Shown here in pieces: positions 41,536 through 50,484 of a DNA stretch of 64,000 nucleotides. Below the pieces are notes generated by a model, which was not told the DNA's origin, ran no database searches, and saw only the letters and a program-made list of their open reading frames with translations. Where the stretch lies: assembly GCF_039526385.1 (NCBI RefSeq), contig NZ_BAAAIX010000004.1, positions 1 to 64,000 of the forward strand, given 5' to 3'. Numbering within the stretch: the stretch's first letter is position 1; the number at the start of each line of letters is the position of its first letter. The position numbers and the translations under genes are program-made. This DNA is from Luteococcus peritonei. GTDB taxonomy: Bacteria; Actinomycetota; Actinomycetes; Propionibacteriales; Propionibacteriaceae.

Positions 41536-43191
41536 TCAGTGTGCGACGGCACCCTCGGCGCCGGCACCGGTCATGGAGCGGACCTCCATCTCGGTGTACT
41601 TCGCGGCATTGTGCTCCTTCGAGGTGATGGAGCCGAGCCAGCCCAGGATGAAGCCCACCGGGACGCTGACCAGGGCCGGGTTGTCCAGCGGGAACCAGGC
41701 GAAGTCGGCATTGGGAAACATCGCGGTCTTCGCGCCCGAGACGGCGGGCGAGAAGGTGATCAGCACCAGGGCGGAGATCAGGCCACCGTAGATGGACCAG
41801 ACCGCGCCACGGGTGTTGAAGCGCTTCCAGTAGAGCGAGTACAGGATGGAGGGCAGGTTCGCCGAGGCAGCGACCGCGAAGGCCAGCGCCACCAGGAAGG
41901 CGATGTTCTGGCTCTTCGCCGCGATGCCGCCGACGATGGCCAGCGCACCGATCACGATCACGGTGGTGCGGGCCACCTTCACCTCCTGCACCGGATCGGC
42001 CTTGCCGTCCTTGAGGATGGCGTTGTAGATGTCGTGGGCGAAGGAGGCCGAGGCCGTGATGGCCAGGCCCGCGACCACCGCGAGGATGGTGGCGAAGGCG
42101 ACGCCCGCGATCAGCGCCAGGAAGATGGTGCCACCCAGCCCCTTGCCGGGCAGGAAGAAGGCCAGCGCCGGGGCGGCCGCATTGGCCTTGCCGGGCATGG
42201 CGTTGATCTCGTCGTAGCCGACCAGCCAGGCGGCGCCGTAGCCGAGCACCATGGTGAACAGGTAGAAGGCACCGATCAGGCCGATCGCCCAGGTCACCGA
42301 GCGGCGCGCCTCCTTGGCGGTGGGTACGGTGTAGAAGCGCATCAGCACGTGGGGCAGACCCGCGGTGCCCAGCACCAGGGCGATGGACAGCGAGATGAAG
42401 CCCAGCTTGTTGCTGCCGTACTTGCCCATCGGCTTGAGCAGGTCCTTCCAGCCGGAGCCGTTCGCGGCCGGGTCGGCGGCCTTGATGGTGTCGGCGCTGG
42501 TCTGGGCGTGGCCCAGCAGGGTGGACAGGTTGAAGCCGGTCTTGGCCAGCACCCAGAAGGTCATGATGGCGGCGCCGCCGATCAGCAGCACGGCCTTGAT
42601 CATCTGCACCCAGGTGGTGCCCTTCATGCCACCGATCAGCACGTAGACGATCATCAGGATGCCCACCAGCACGATGACCAGGTTCTGCATCATCGAGTCG
42701 GTGACGCCCAGCAGCAGGGAGACCAGGCCGCCGGCGCCGGCCATCTGGGCCAGCAGGTAGAAGAAGGAGACGGCCAGGGTGGAGATGGCGGCAGCCATGC
42801 GCACCGGCTTCTCCTGGGTGCGGAAGCTGAGCACGTCGGCCATCGTGAACTTGCCGGTGTTGCGCATCGGCTCGGCCACCAGCAGCAGGGCGACCAGCCA
42901 GGCCACCAGGAAGCCGATCGAGTAGAGCAGGCCGTCGTAGCCGGTCAGCGCGACGGCACCCACGATGCCCAGGAAGGAGGCGGCCGAGAGGTAGTCGCCC
43001 GCGATGGCCAGGCCGTTCTGGCGCCCGTCGAAGGAGGCACCGCCGGTGTAGAAGTCGCTGGCCTTCTTCTTGCCGCCCGTGGAGACGCGGATGACGATGG
43101 TCAGGGTGGCCACCACGAAGATGGCGAAGATCGCGATGTTGACCAGCGGGTTGCCCAGCTTGGTCTCGAGGAGGGGCAGGTAGCTGTTCAT
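41536..43191 (-). CDS. Sodium:solute symporter, ActP acetate permease-like
   Basis: A 551-residue SSS-family symporter with about 13 membrane helices. ASDFYTGGASFDGRQNGLAIAGDYLSAASFLG is the ActP-type start, and MQNLVIVLVGILMIVYVLIGGMKG the mid-protein signature. Members take up acetate or other short monocarboxylates with a cation. ATG 43191 overlaps the TGA of the upstream DUF485 gene (TGATG); GTG 43194 is an alternative. A CRP/GlxR-like site upstream of the operon suggests carbon-source control. Confidence 0.88.
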   Translation of the reverse strand: MNSYLPLLETKLGNPLVNIAIFAIFVVATLTIVIRVSTGGKKKASDFYTGGASFDGRQNGLAIAGDYLSAASFLGIVGAVALTGYDGLLYSIGFLVAWLVALLLVAEPMRNTGKFTMADVLSFRTQEKPVRMAAAISTLAVSFFYLLAQMAGAGGLVSLLLGVTDSMMQNLVIVLVGILMIVYVLIGGMKGTTWVQMIKAVLLIGGAAIMTFWVLAKTGFNLSTLLGHAQTSADTIKAADPAANGSGWKDLLKPMGKYGSNKLGFISLSIALVLGTAGLPHVLMRFYTVPTAKEARRSVTWAIGLIGAFYLFTMVLGYGAAWLVGYDEINAMPGKANAAAPALAFFLPGKGLGGTIFLALIAGVAFATILAVVAGLAITASASFAHDIYNAILKDGKADPVQEVKVARTTVIVIGALAIVGGIAAKSQNIAFLVALAFAVAASANLPSILYSLYWKRFNTRGAVWSIYGGLISALVLITFSPAVSGAKTAMFPNADFAWFPLDNPALVSVPVGFILGWLGSITSKEHNAAKYTEMEVRSMTGAGAEGAVAH

Positions 43192-43592
43192 CACTGGGCC
43201 TCCAGCTCCGCGCGCAGACGGGACGCGATCGGGTCAAGGTTCTTGTTGGCGTGGCGGATGTAGAGCCACGTGATGCCGAAGGTGGTCACGAACTGCAGCA
43301 GTCCGAGCAGGAGGCCGATGGTCACGTGACCGATGACCTCCTTGCGCATGAAGTCCACGGCATAGGTGCTGAGCAGCACGTAGGCGAAGTACCAGATCAG
43401 GAAGGCGGCGCTGAGCGGGAAGGCGAAGTTGCGGAAGCGCTTCTTGAGCTCCTGGAACTCCTCGCTGGCCTGGACGCGGGCCAGGGCCTCGTCATCGGCG
43501 ACATAGGCCTTCTTGGGCTCGGCATGGGTCGGGCCGGCGGGCGGCAGGTGGGCGGGATCACTCCCGTGGTCGGGGCGATGTGGCGTGGACAT
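43191..43592 (-). CDS. DUF485 (YjcH-like) membrane protein
   Basis: A 133-residue protein with a polar 60-residue start and two helices (FPLSAAFLIWYFAYVLLSTYA and VTIGLLLGLLQFVTTFGITWLY). It belongs to the DUF485 family that is encoded directly before actP in many bacteria, as here. ATG 43592 is chosen since TTAGGAG lies 6 bases upstream. It is coupled to the symporter by the TGATG overlap. The biochemical role is unknown. Confidence 0.85.
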   Translation of the reverse strand: MSTPHRPDHGSDPAHLPPAGPTHAEPKKAYVADDEALARVQASEEFQELKKRFRNFAFPLSAAFLIWYFAYVLLSTYAVDFMRKEVIGHVTIGLLLGLLQFVTTFGITWLYIRHANKNLDPIASRLRAELEAQ

Positions 43593-43706
43593 CGGGGCTC
43601 CTAAGGTCTGCATCATTGACAGGCCCCTGCTGGGCGGCCGGGAACGTCCCACCCGTGCAGGATGGAGCCAAGGTAGCGGCAAAGTCGGCCGATGTCAGCA
43701 CCAAAT

Positions 43707-43722
43707 TGTGCTTTTCTTCACA
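43707..43722 (-). promoter_or_regulatory. CRP/GlxR-like cAMP regulator site
   Basis: TGTGCTTTTCTTCACA; in minus orientation TGTGAAGAAAAGCACA, one mismatch from TGTGA-N6-TCACA. It lies 115 bases upstream of the DUF485-symporter operon. Confidence 0.55.
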
Positions 43723-43803
43723 TTGTTGTCGCTCTGTTGTCTCGACGTCGAGCGATCCCTTTGACCAGCGCCCACTAGGGGTTTCGTGGTCAAACCACAC
43801 CGA

Positions 43804-44655
43804 TCAGCGGAAGATGACGGTCCGCGCGCCGTCCAGGAAGACCCGCTTCTCGGCGAACAACTTGACCGCCTCGGTCAGGGTGCGGCTCTCCTCGTCCTGG
43901 CCGGTGGCCATCAGCTGGGCCGGGCTCTTGGAGTGGTCCACGCGCACCACGTTCTGCTCGATGATCGGGCCCTCGTCCAGGTCGGTGGTGACGAAGTGGG
44001 CGGTGGCGCCGATCAGCTTCACGCCGCGCTCGTGCGCCTGGCGGTAGGGGTTCGCGCCCTTGAAGCCGGGCAGGAAGGAGTGGTGGATGTTGATGGCGCG
44101 CCCGGCCAGCGCCTCGCACAGCCCGGGGGAGAGGATCTGCATGTAGCGCGCCAGCACCACCAGCTCGATGTCGTGCTCGGCCACCAGCTCCAGCACCCGG
44201 GCCTCGAAGTCCGGCTTGGTCTGCGGGGTCACGGTGTGGTGCTCGAAGTCGGTGCCGTAGAAGGCGGCCAGGTCGCCCAGGTCCGGGTGGTTGGACAGGA
44301 TCGTGGGGATCTCGATGTTGAGGTGGCCGCTGCGCTGGCGGAAGAGCAGGTCGTTGACGCAGTGGCCCGCCTTGGAGCAGAGCACCAGGGTCCGGGTGGG
44401 GCGCTGCACCAGGTCGAGCTCCCAGTCGGCGTCCAGGTCCTCCACCACGGGGGCCAGGGCGGCCTCGATCTCGGTCCGGCTGGCCAGCGTGTCCAGCTCC
44501 AGGCGCATGAAGAAGCGGCCGGACTCCGGCGAGGAGAACTGCTTGGACTCGCCGATGTTGCCCTTGGCGGCCACGCAGGCCCCCGAGACGGCGTGCACGA
44601 TGCCGGGACGGTCGTCGCAGGCGATCGTCAGGACCCAGTGGTTCTCGTTGCTCAC
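43804..44655 (-). CDS. purU: Formyltetrahydrofolate deformylase
   Basis: A 283-residue enzyme that hydrolyses 10-formyl-THF to THF and formate, balancing one-carbon pools. An N-terminal ACT-like domain (about 5-85, LTIACDDRPGIVHAVSG) precedes a PurN-like hydrolase domain with NIHHSFLPGFKGANPY and TDLDEGPII. GTG 44655 lies 6 bases after TAGGCT on the minus strand, so it is predicted leaderless. Together with purN, purH and folD in this window it uses the same cofactor. Confidence 0.95.
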   Translation of the reverse strand: MSNENHWVLTIACDDRPGIVHAVSGACVAAKGNIGESKQFSSPESGRFFMRLELDTLASRTEIEAALAPVVEDLDADWELDLVQRPTRTLVLCSKAGHCVNDLLFRQRSGHLNIEIPTILSNHPDLGDLAAFYGTDFEHHTVTPQTKPDFEARVLELVAEHDIELVVLARYMQILSPGLCEALAGRAINIHHSFLPGFKGANPYRQAHERGVKLIGATAHFVTTDLDEGPIIEQNVVRVDHSKSPAQLMATGQDEESRTLTEAVKLFAEKRVFLDGARTVIFR

Positions 44656-44661
44656 CCGGCC

Positions 44662-44667
44662 AGCCTA
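44662..44667 (-). promoter_or_regulatory. Predicted -10 box of purU (leaderless)
   Basis: TAGGCT on the minus strand, 6 bases before GTG 44655. Confidence 0.55.
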
Positions 44668-44728
44668 GGACAAGCGGTGCGCCGCCCGGTGCCGGGCGCG
44701 GCTCAGCGGACGCTTCTGCGTGCGCCTA

Positions 44729-44734
44729 TATCCT
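44729..44734 (+). promoter_or_regulatory. Predicted -10 box of the short ORF upstream of the CNNM gene
   Basis: TATCCT (within TATATCCT) followed by 6 bases and GTG 44741. Confidence 0.5.
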
Positions 44735-44740
44735 TGCCGG

Positions 44741-44845
44741 GTGACTACCCGACATGCCCGGGCCTCGCAGGCCGCCCCCGCCAGCGACCAGGAGTGCCAC
44801 AGTCCCAGGCCGCACCTGGCGGCCGTTGAGGAGGTGGCCCCGTGA
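44741..44845 (+). CDS. Putative 34-residue leader peptide coupled to the CNNM gene
   Basis: A 34-codon ORF starting at GTG 44741, exactly 6 bases after a TATCCT box (leaderless), and ending at a TGA that overlaps the GTG of the next gene by 4 bases (GTGA at 44842-44845). The peptide is polar, rich in Ala, Pro and His, with no recognisable domain (start VTTRHARASQAAPASDQ). It could be a small protein, or serve only to bring ribosomes to the downstream start. Codons match the surrounding genes. I am moderately unsure that it is translated. Confidence 0.45.
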   Translation: MTTRHARASQAAPASDQECHSPRPHLAAVEEVAP

Positions 44846-46260
44846 GCCAGGTCCTCACCAACATCGCGCTGATCTTCCTGTTCATCCTGATCGGCGGCAT
44901 CTTCGCCTCGGCCGAGATGGCCATGGTCTCGCTGCGCGAGAGCCAGGTGAAGAACCTGTCCTCGCGGGGCAAGCGGGGCGAGGCCGTCGCTCGGCTCACC
45001 TCGAATCCGAACCTCTTCCTGTCCGCCGTCCAGATCGGCGTGACGGTCTCCGGCTTCCTGTCGGCCGCCTTCGGTGGAGCCACGCTCGCCAATGCGCTGA
45101 GCCCCCACCTGGTGGCGCTGGGCCTGCCGGCCTCCCTGGCGGGCACCGTGGCGCTGGTGCTGGTCACCGTGGTGATCTCCTACTTCTCGATCGTGCTCGG
45201 CGAGCTCACCAGCAAGCGGCTGGCGATGCAGCGGGCCGAAGGCTTCGCGCTGGCGCTGGCCCCGCTGGTGGACACCATCGCGCGCATCGCGCGGCCGGTG
45301 ATCTGGTTCCTGGGCAAGTCCACCGATGTGGCGGTGCGCCTGCTGGGTGGTGACCCGTCGGCCGCCCGTGAGGAGGTCACCGACGAGGAGCTGCGGCAGA
45401 TGGTGGTGGGCTCGCAGACCCTGGGCGTCGAGGAGCGACACATCGTCGACGAGGTCTTCGAGGCCGGCGAGCGCAGCCTGCGCGAGGTGATGGTGCCGCG
45501 CACCGAGGTGGACTTCCTGCCCGGCGACATGCCCGCCTACAAGGCGATCCGCGAGGTGCAGGGGGCGCCCCACTCGCGCTACCCGGTGACCGACGGCTCG
45601 CGGGACCGGATCGTCGGCTTCCTGCACGTGCGCGACCTGATGGACATGGACCCCTCCACCCGCTCCACCCCGATCAAGCAGCTGGTCCGCCCGGTGCTGG
45701 GCCTGCCCGAGACGGTGCGCGTGCTGCGTGCCCTGACCGAGATGCGCCGGGCGCACTCCCACCTGGCCATCGTGAAGGACGAGTACGGCGGCACCGCCGG
45801 CATCGTCACCCTGGAGGACCTGGTCGAGGAGCTGATCGGTGACATCACCGACGAGTACGACCAGCCCCGCGAGACCCAGCACAGCGAGCTGAACGAGATC
45901 GACGGCCTGCTCACCCTGGAGGACTTCGGCGAGAAGTACGGCTACCTGCTGCCCGAGGGCCCCTATGACACCGTCGCCGGCTACGTGATGGCCCAGATGG
46001 GCCGGCTGCCCGAGGTGGGCGAGGAGATGGTGGTGGTGCTTGACCGCGACCCCGACGCGCCCAATGCCGACCAGCTCACCGAGCAGGCCCAGGTGGTCTT
46101 CACGGTGGCCGAGCTGGACGGCCGCCGGGTGGCCTGGCTCAAGGCACGCCGCGCCGACCAGGGCCTGGACGGCGAGGAGCAGCTGCAGGGCTCCGGCGCC
46201 ACCGCCGTCCCGGCCCCCGTCGAGCGGGGAGGCGGCAGCACCGTCGCGACCGAGGCCTGA
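44842..46260 (+). CDS. CNNM/HlyC-CorC family transporter-like protein
   Basis: A 472-residue membrane protein. The DUF21/CNNM region (about 1-190) has several helices and the SAEMAMVSLRES start. Two CBS domains follow (about 215-335, PRTEVDFLPGD and DEYGGTAGIVTLEDLVEELIGDI). The C-terminal CorC_HlyC domain (about 350-440) includes ILDGLLTLED-like EIDGLLTLEDFGE and GYVMAQMGRLPEVGE. Homologues influence Mg or Co transport; hemolysin naming is historical. GAGGAGG is 7 bases before GTG 44842, and the start overlaps a short upstream ORF. Confidence 0.88.
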   Translation: MSQVLTNIALIFLFILIGGIFASAEMAMVSLRESQVKNLSSRGKRGEAVARLTSNPNLFLSAVQIGVTVSGFLSAAFGGATLANALSPHLVALGLPASLAGTVALVLVTVVISYFSIVLGELTSKRLAMQRAEGFALALAPLVDTIARIARPVIWFLGKSTDVAVRLLGGDPSAAREEVTDEELRQMVVGSQTLGVEERHIVDEVFEAGERSLREVMVPRTEVDFLPGDMPAYKAIREVQGAPHSRYPVTDGSRDRIVGFLHVRDLMDMDPSTRSTPIKQLVRPVLGLPETVRVLRALTEMRRAHSHLAIVKDEYGGTAGIVTLEDLVEELIGDITDEYDQPRETQHSELNEIDGLLTLEDFGEKYGYLLPEGPYDTVAGYVMAQMGRLPEVGEEMVVVLDRDPDAPNADQLTEQAQVVFTVAELDGRRVAWLKARRADQGLDGEEQLQGSGATAVPAPVERGGGSTVATEA

Positions 46261-46262
46261 GC

Positions 46263-47471
46263 GTGACCGACGGCGACGGGCTGGTCCTGCTGGGCGGCGA
46301 GGGCGCCGAGCCACTGCTCGCGGCTGCCGTCGGCCAGGCCGGGGGAGAGCTGCTCGACTGGCGGCTGGACCACGTCGACAACCAGCCAGGCCGCTCCACC
46401 ACCGCCACCTACCTGGCGCGGGTGCGCTGGCCGTACGGCACCCGCCAGGAGCTGGTGGGCTGCAGCGTGCGGGCCGGCGGGCCCGACGAGCGCGACAGCC
46501 GGGCTCGTCTGCTCGGCGACGGTGAGCGTGAGGTCGCCACCTGGCTCTACCCGCACGACCCGGATCTGCCCGGCCTGGCCCGGGCGGCCTATCCCGAACG
46601 GATGGCGGAGCTGGTGAACCAGCAGGGGTTGGTGGCCCGCCGGGTGCGTGCCGAGGACCTGCGGCTGCAGATGGTCACCTACCGCCCCCGTCGTCGGGCC
46701 GTGCTCCGGCTGGAGGTCGACGGCCGCACCTGGTACGTCAAGGTGCTGCGCGAGGGGCTCTTCGACGAGGTCCAGGCCCGCCACCAGCTGCTGGAGGAGG
46801 CGCACGTCCCCTCGCCGCGCGTGCTGGCCGCCACCGAGGACCACCTGCTGGTGCTCGAGGCGCTGCCCGGCCGCCCGCTGGCCCGTGCCATCTTCGACAA
46901 GCATCCGCCCTGCAGCGCGGAGCAGGTGGTCGAGCTGCTGGATGCGCTCCCGGCCGGCCTCTCCCGGCTGGAGCGCCGCCCGCCATGGAGCGATGCGGTG
47001 GGTCACTACGCGCAGGTGGTGCTGGGCGCGGTGCCCGACCAGGAGCGGCGGCTGGCCTGGCTGGTGCAGCAGGTGGAGGCCGGCCTGGCGGGCATCCCGA
47101 TGGGCGACGAGCCCACCCACGGTGACTTCCACGAGGGGCAGCTGCACACCGCCGGCGGCCGGATCTGCGGGCTGCTCGACGTCGACACCATCGGCCCGGG
47201 CCGCCGCGCCGACGACCTGGCCTGCCTGGTGGCGCACCTGTCCACGGTGCAGCGGATGGACGCGGTGCAGACCCGGCGGGTGCACCACCTGATCCGCAGC
47301 TGGGTACCGGTCTTCGACGAGCGGGTGGACCCGGTGGAGCTGCGGCTGCGGGCCGCGGCGGTGATCATCTCGCTCGCCACCGGACCCTTCCGCGGCCAGG
47401 AGCCGAACTGGCGTGCCGAGACCCTGGCCATCCTCGATGCCGCCGAGGCCCTGGTGCGCCAGGTCGGCTGA
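46263..47471 (+). CDS. Aminoglycoside phosphotransferase-fold protein
   Basis: A 402-residue protein with the APH/choline kinase fold in its second half: a nucleotide-lobe strand WYVKVLREG, the catalytic loop THGDFHEGQLHTAGG and the metal-binding GLLDVDTIGPG. The N-terminal 150 residues are poorly conserved. Such proteins phosphorylate small molecules, but drug resistance cannot be assumed. GTG 46263 begins 2 bases after the CNNM stop, so it is in the same operon. Substrate unknown. Confidence 0.72.
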   Translation: MTDGDGLVLLGGEGAEPLLAAAVGQAGGELLDWRLDHVDNQPGRSTTATYLARVRWPYGTRQELVGCSVRAGGPDERDSRARLLGDGEREVATWLYPHDPDLPGLARAAYPERMAELVNQQGLVARRVRAEDLRLQMVTYRPRRRAVLRLEVDGRTWYVKVLREGLFDEVQARHQLLEEAHVPSPRVLAATEDHLLVLEALPGRPLARAIFDKHPPCSAEQVVELLDALPAGLSRLERRPPWSDAVGHYAQVVLGAVPDQERRLAWLVQQVEAGLAGIPMGDEPTHGDFHEGQLHTAGGRICGLLDVDTIGPGRRADDLACLVAHLSTVQRMDAVQTRRVHHLIRSWVPVFDERVDPVELRLRAAAVIISLATGPFRGQEPNWRAETLAILDAAEALVRQVG

Positions 47472-47667
47472 AGGGGCTGCATTCCCGTGCTGGTAGGCAT
47501 CGCGGACACTCGTCCACGATCGCGCCAGGTGGGGTCGAATCTCGGTGCTGCAACAATTCGTGCCGACCGGTCACCCCGTCGCTCCCCAGCGGTGAACAGC
47601 GGGTTACGATTCGGGTGCACTCACGCAGGAGCGCTTGATCGTCCCCATCTGCTCAGGAGGCAGTTCA

Positions 47668-48792
47668 GTGAAGAAGTCCCTCGTCGCGCCGGCCATGCTG
47701 TCGGCCCTCGCCCTGTCGATCGCCGGTTGTGCGAAGGCTCCCGATGCCACCTCGACCACCTCGTCCACCTCCACCACGACCACCTCCGCCAGCGCCGGCG
47801 GCAACGCCTCCTCGGGCGCCTTCAAGGCGTGCATGGTCTCCGATGAGGGCGGCTTCGACGACAAGTCGTTCAACCAGACCTCGCACGATGGCCTGGTCAA
47901 GGCCGTCAAGGACCTGCAGGTGGAGCAGGGCGAGATGCAGTCCGCCACCGCCAACGACTTCGCCAAGAACATCAACGAGATGGTGAAGGCCAAGTGCAAC
48001 ATCATCATCACCGTCGGCTTCATGCTGGGTGATGCCACCGTGGCCGCCGCCAAGGCGAACCCCGATGTCCAGTTCGCCATCGTCGACTGGAACGACGCCG
48101 CCAAGACCGCCGGCCTGAAGAACCTCAAGCCGCTGATCTTCAACACCGCCCAGCCCTCCTTCATGGCCGGCTACACCGCCGCCGCCATGAGCAAGACCGG
48201 CACCGTAGGCACCTTCGGTGGCATGAACATCCCCACCGTGACGATCTTCATGGACGGCTTCGCCCAGGGCGCGCAGTACTACAACACGCAGAAGTCCAAG
48301 AGCGTCAAGGTGCTCGGCTGGGATCCCAAGAACCCCAAGGGCGGCCAGTTCACCGGCAACTTCTCCGACGTCGCCGGCGGCTCCCGCATCGCCTCCACCC
48401 TGACCAGCCAGGGTGCCGACGTCATCTTCCCGGTGGCCGGTCCCGCCGGTGAGGGCGCCCTGCAGGTGGCCCAGAAGTCCGGCGGCAAGGCCAGCGCCGT
48501 CTGGGTGGACACCGACGGCTGCGTCTCGGCCGCCAACTACTGCTCCTCGATCATGACCTCGGTTCAGAAGGCCATGGACGTGGCGGTCTTCGACGCCATC
48601 AAGGCTGCCAAGGACGGCACCTTCTCCTCCGACCCCTATGTCGGCACCCTGGAGAACGACGGCGTGAAGCTGTCCGACTTCCACCAGTTCGACTCCAAGG
48701 TCCCGGCCGAGCTGAAGACCGAGCTGGAGACCGTCAAGGCCGACATCATCAGCGGCAAGATCAAGATCGAGTCGGCCTCGCAGCCCAAGTGA
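47668..48792 (+). CDS. BMP-family nucleoside-binding lipoprotein
   Basis: A 374-residue substrate-binding lipoprotein of the BMP/PnrA family, which bind purine nucleosides. The signal peptide has a lipobox (SIAGC), and a Ser/Thr-rich spacer follows. Family motifs: SDEGGFDDKSFNQTSHDGL, DVQFAIVDW and the GTFGGMNIPTVTIFMDGF loop. GTG 47668 is chosen, as AGGAGG lies 8 bases upstream; in-frame TTG 47635 is weaker. It heads an operon with an ATPase and two permeases and is followed by a terminator, which would favour excess binding protein. Confidence 0.9.
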   Translation: MKKSLVAPAMLSALALSIAGCAKAPDATSTTSSTSTTTTSASAGGNASSGAFKACMVSDEGGFDDKSFNQTSHDGLVKAVKDLQVEQGEMQSATANDFAKNINEMVKAKCNIIITVGFMLGDATVAAAKANPDVQFAIVDWNDAAKTAGLKNLKPLIFNTAQPSFMAGYTAAAMSKTGTVGTFGGMNIPTVTIFMDGFAQGAQYYNTQKSKSVKVLGWDPKNPKGGQFTGNFSDVAGGSRIASTLTSQGADVIFPVAGPAGEGALQVAQKSGGKASAVWVDTDGCVSAANYCSSIMTSVQKAMDVAVFDAIKAAKDGTFSSDPYVGTLENDGVKLSDFHQFDSKVPAELKTELETVKADIISGKIKIESASQPK

Positions 48793-48814
48793 TCTGAGCC
48801 CGCCAGGGCGACTG

Positions 48815-48850
48815 CCCCCGCCGACCGGAGCCCCGGTCGGCGGGGGTTTT
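48815..48850 (+). terminator. Intrinsic terminator between the BMP lipoprotein and ATPase genes
   Basis: A 14-bp perfect stem (CCCCCGCCGACCGG), 4-base loop and a TTTT run: a classic intrinsic terminator inside the operon, suggesting partial termination so that more binding protein is made than ATPase or permease. Confidence 0.85.
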
Positions 48851-48879
48851 CCACCACTTCTGTATGGGAGTATTCCCCT

Positions 48880-50484
48880 GTGAATTCCGATCGACGAGCC
48901 TCCACCGGCCTCGCGGGGCCGGGTGACGGCGCCGGCCTGCAGCTGCGCGGCATCACCAAGCGATTCGGCCCCCTGGTGGCCAATGACCACATCGACCTGG
49001 ACATCCGCCCCGGCGAGATCCACTGCCTGCTGGGCGAGAACGGCGCGGGCAAGTCCACCCTGATGAACGTGCTGTACGGCCTGCTGCAGGCCGACGAGGG
49101 CACCATCAGCGTGGACGGCACCGAGCTGCACCTGGCCGATCCCCGGCAGGCGATGGCCGCCGGCATCGGCATGGTGCACCAGCACTTCATGCTGGTGGAG
49201 GTGTTCACCGTCGCGGAGAACCTCGTGCTGGGCCGCGAGACCGGTGCCATGGGCACCGTCGACATGAAGGCCGCCCGCGCCCGGGTGCGCGAGCTCAGCG
49301 AGCGCTACAAGCTGCAGGTTGATCCCGATGCCGTGATCGAGAACCTGCCGGTGGGCGTGCAGCAGCGCGTCGAGATCCTCAAGGCGCTGGCCAATGACGC
49401 CAAGTACCTGATCTTCGACGAGCCCACCGCCGTGCTCACCCCGCAGGAGATCGACGAGCTGATGGCCGTCATGCAGGCCCTGCGCGACGAGGGCCGGGCC
49501 ATCGTCTTCATCACCCACAAGCTGCGCGAGGTACGCGCCATCGCCGACCGGATCACCGTCATCCGTCGCGGCAAGGTGGTGGGCACCGCGGACCCGAGCA
49601 TGACCGAGGCCCAGCTGGCCGAGCTGATGGTGGGCCGCGCCGTCGCGTTGACCGTGGACAAGCAGCCCCCGAAGCTCGGTGCCGAGCGCCTGGTGGTCTC
49701 CGACCTGGTGGTGGCCAATGCGGCCGGCACCGTGATGGTGGACCACGTCGACTTCAGCGTGCGCGGGGGAGAGATCCTCTGCCTGGCCGGCGTCCAGGGC
49801 AACGGCCAGACCGAGCTGGCCGAGGCCATCCTGGGAACCACCCCGGTGACCGGCGGCAGCATCCAGGTGGACGGCTCCGAGATCGGCCACCTGAACCCGC
49901 ACCAGACGCTGGAGGCCGGCATCGGCTTCGTCCCGGAGGACCGCCAGAAGGACGGCTTCGTGGGCTCCTTCAGTGTCGCGGAGAACCTGGTGCTGAACCA
50001 CGTCGACGAGTTTTCCCGGGGCCTGGCCCTGAACATGGACAAGATCCGCCAGAACGCCACCAGCCGGGTGGACGAGTTCGACATCCGCACCGCCTCGATC
50101 GACCTGCCGGTGGCCTCGCTGTCCGGCGGCAACCAGCAGAAGGTGGTGCTGGCCCGTGAGCTGAGCCGCCCGCTGAGCCTGCTGGTGGCCAACCAGCCCA
50201 CCCGCGGCGTGGACGTCGGCGCCATCGAATTCCTGCACGACCGGATCGTGGCCGAGCGGGACAACGGCACCGCCGTGGTCATCGTCTCCACCGAGCTGGA
50301 CGAGGTGGTGGGCCTGGCCGACCGCGTGGCCGTGATGTATCGCGGCAAGATCGTCGGCATCGTCCCGCCGGACACCCCGCGCGATGCCCTGGGCCTGATG
50401 ATGGCCGGCGTCCCCGAGCACGAGGCGCTGGCCGCCGCAGGCGTGGCGCCCGCGGCCCCGCGCGAGGAAGGAGAGCGCGCGTGA
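48880..50484 (+). CDS. Nucleoside ABC transporter ATP-binding protein
   Basis: A 534-residue ATPase with two ABC domains, as in RbsA/YufO-type transporters. Domain 1: Walker A GENGAGKST and Walker B YLIFDEPTAVL. Domain 2: a changed Walker A (GVQGNGQTE), signature LSGGNQQKVVLARE and LLVANQPTRGVD, where the catalytic Glu is replaced by Gln, typical of the second half in this family. GTG 48880 follows GGGAG. Downstream permease starts overlap by 4 bases. Confidence 0.92.
   Translation: MNSDRRASTGLAGPGDGAGLQLRGITKRFGPLVANDHIDLDIRPGEIHCLLGENGAGKSTLMNVLYGLLQADEGTISVDGTELHLADPRQAMAAGIGMVHQHFMLVEVFTVAENLVLGRETGAMGTVDMKAARARVRELSERYKLQVDPDAVIENLPVGVQQRVEILKALANDAKYLIFDEPTAVLTPQEIDELMAVMQALRDEGRAIVFITHKLREVRAIADRITVIRRGKVVGTADPSMTEAQLAELMVGRAVALTVDKQPPKLGAERLVVSDLVVANAAGTVMVDHVDFSVRGGEILCLAGVQGNGQTELAEAILGTTPVTGGSIQVDGSEIGHLNPHQTLEAGIGFVPEDRQKDGFVGSFSVAENLVLNHVDEFSRGLALNMDKIRQNATSRVDEFDIRTASIDLPVASLSGGNQQKVVLARELSRPLSLLVANQPTRGVDVGAIEFLHDRIVAERDNGTAVVIVSTELDEVVGLADRVAVMYRGKIVGIVPPDTPRDALGLMMAGVPEHEALAAAGVAPAAPREEGERA

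Noticed and set aside
46263..47471. Aminoglycoside resistance gene
   Set aside because: Only the general APH fold is visible; the N-terminus is unlike known resistance enzymes and the gene sits in a housekeeping operon.
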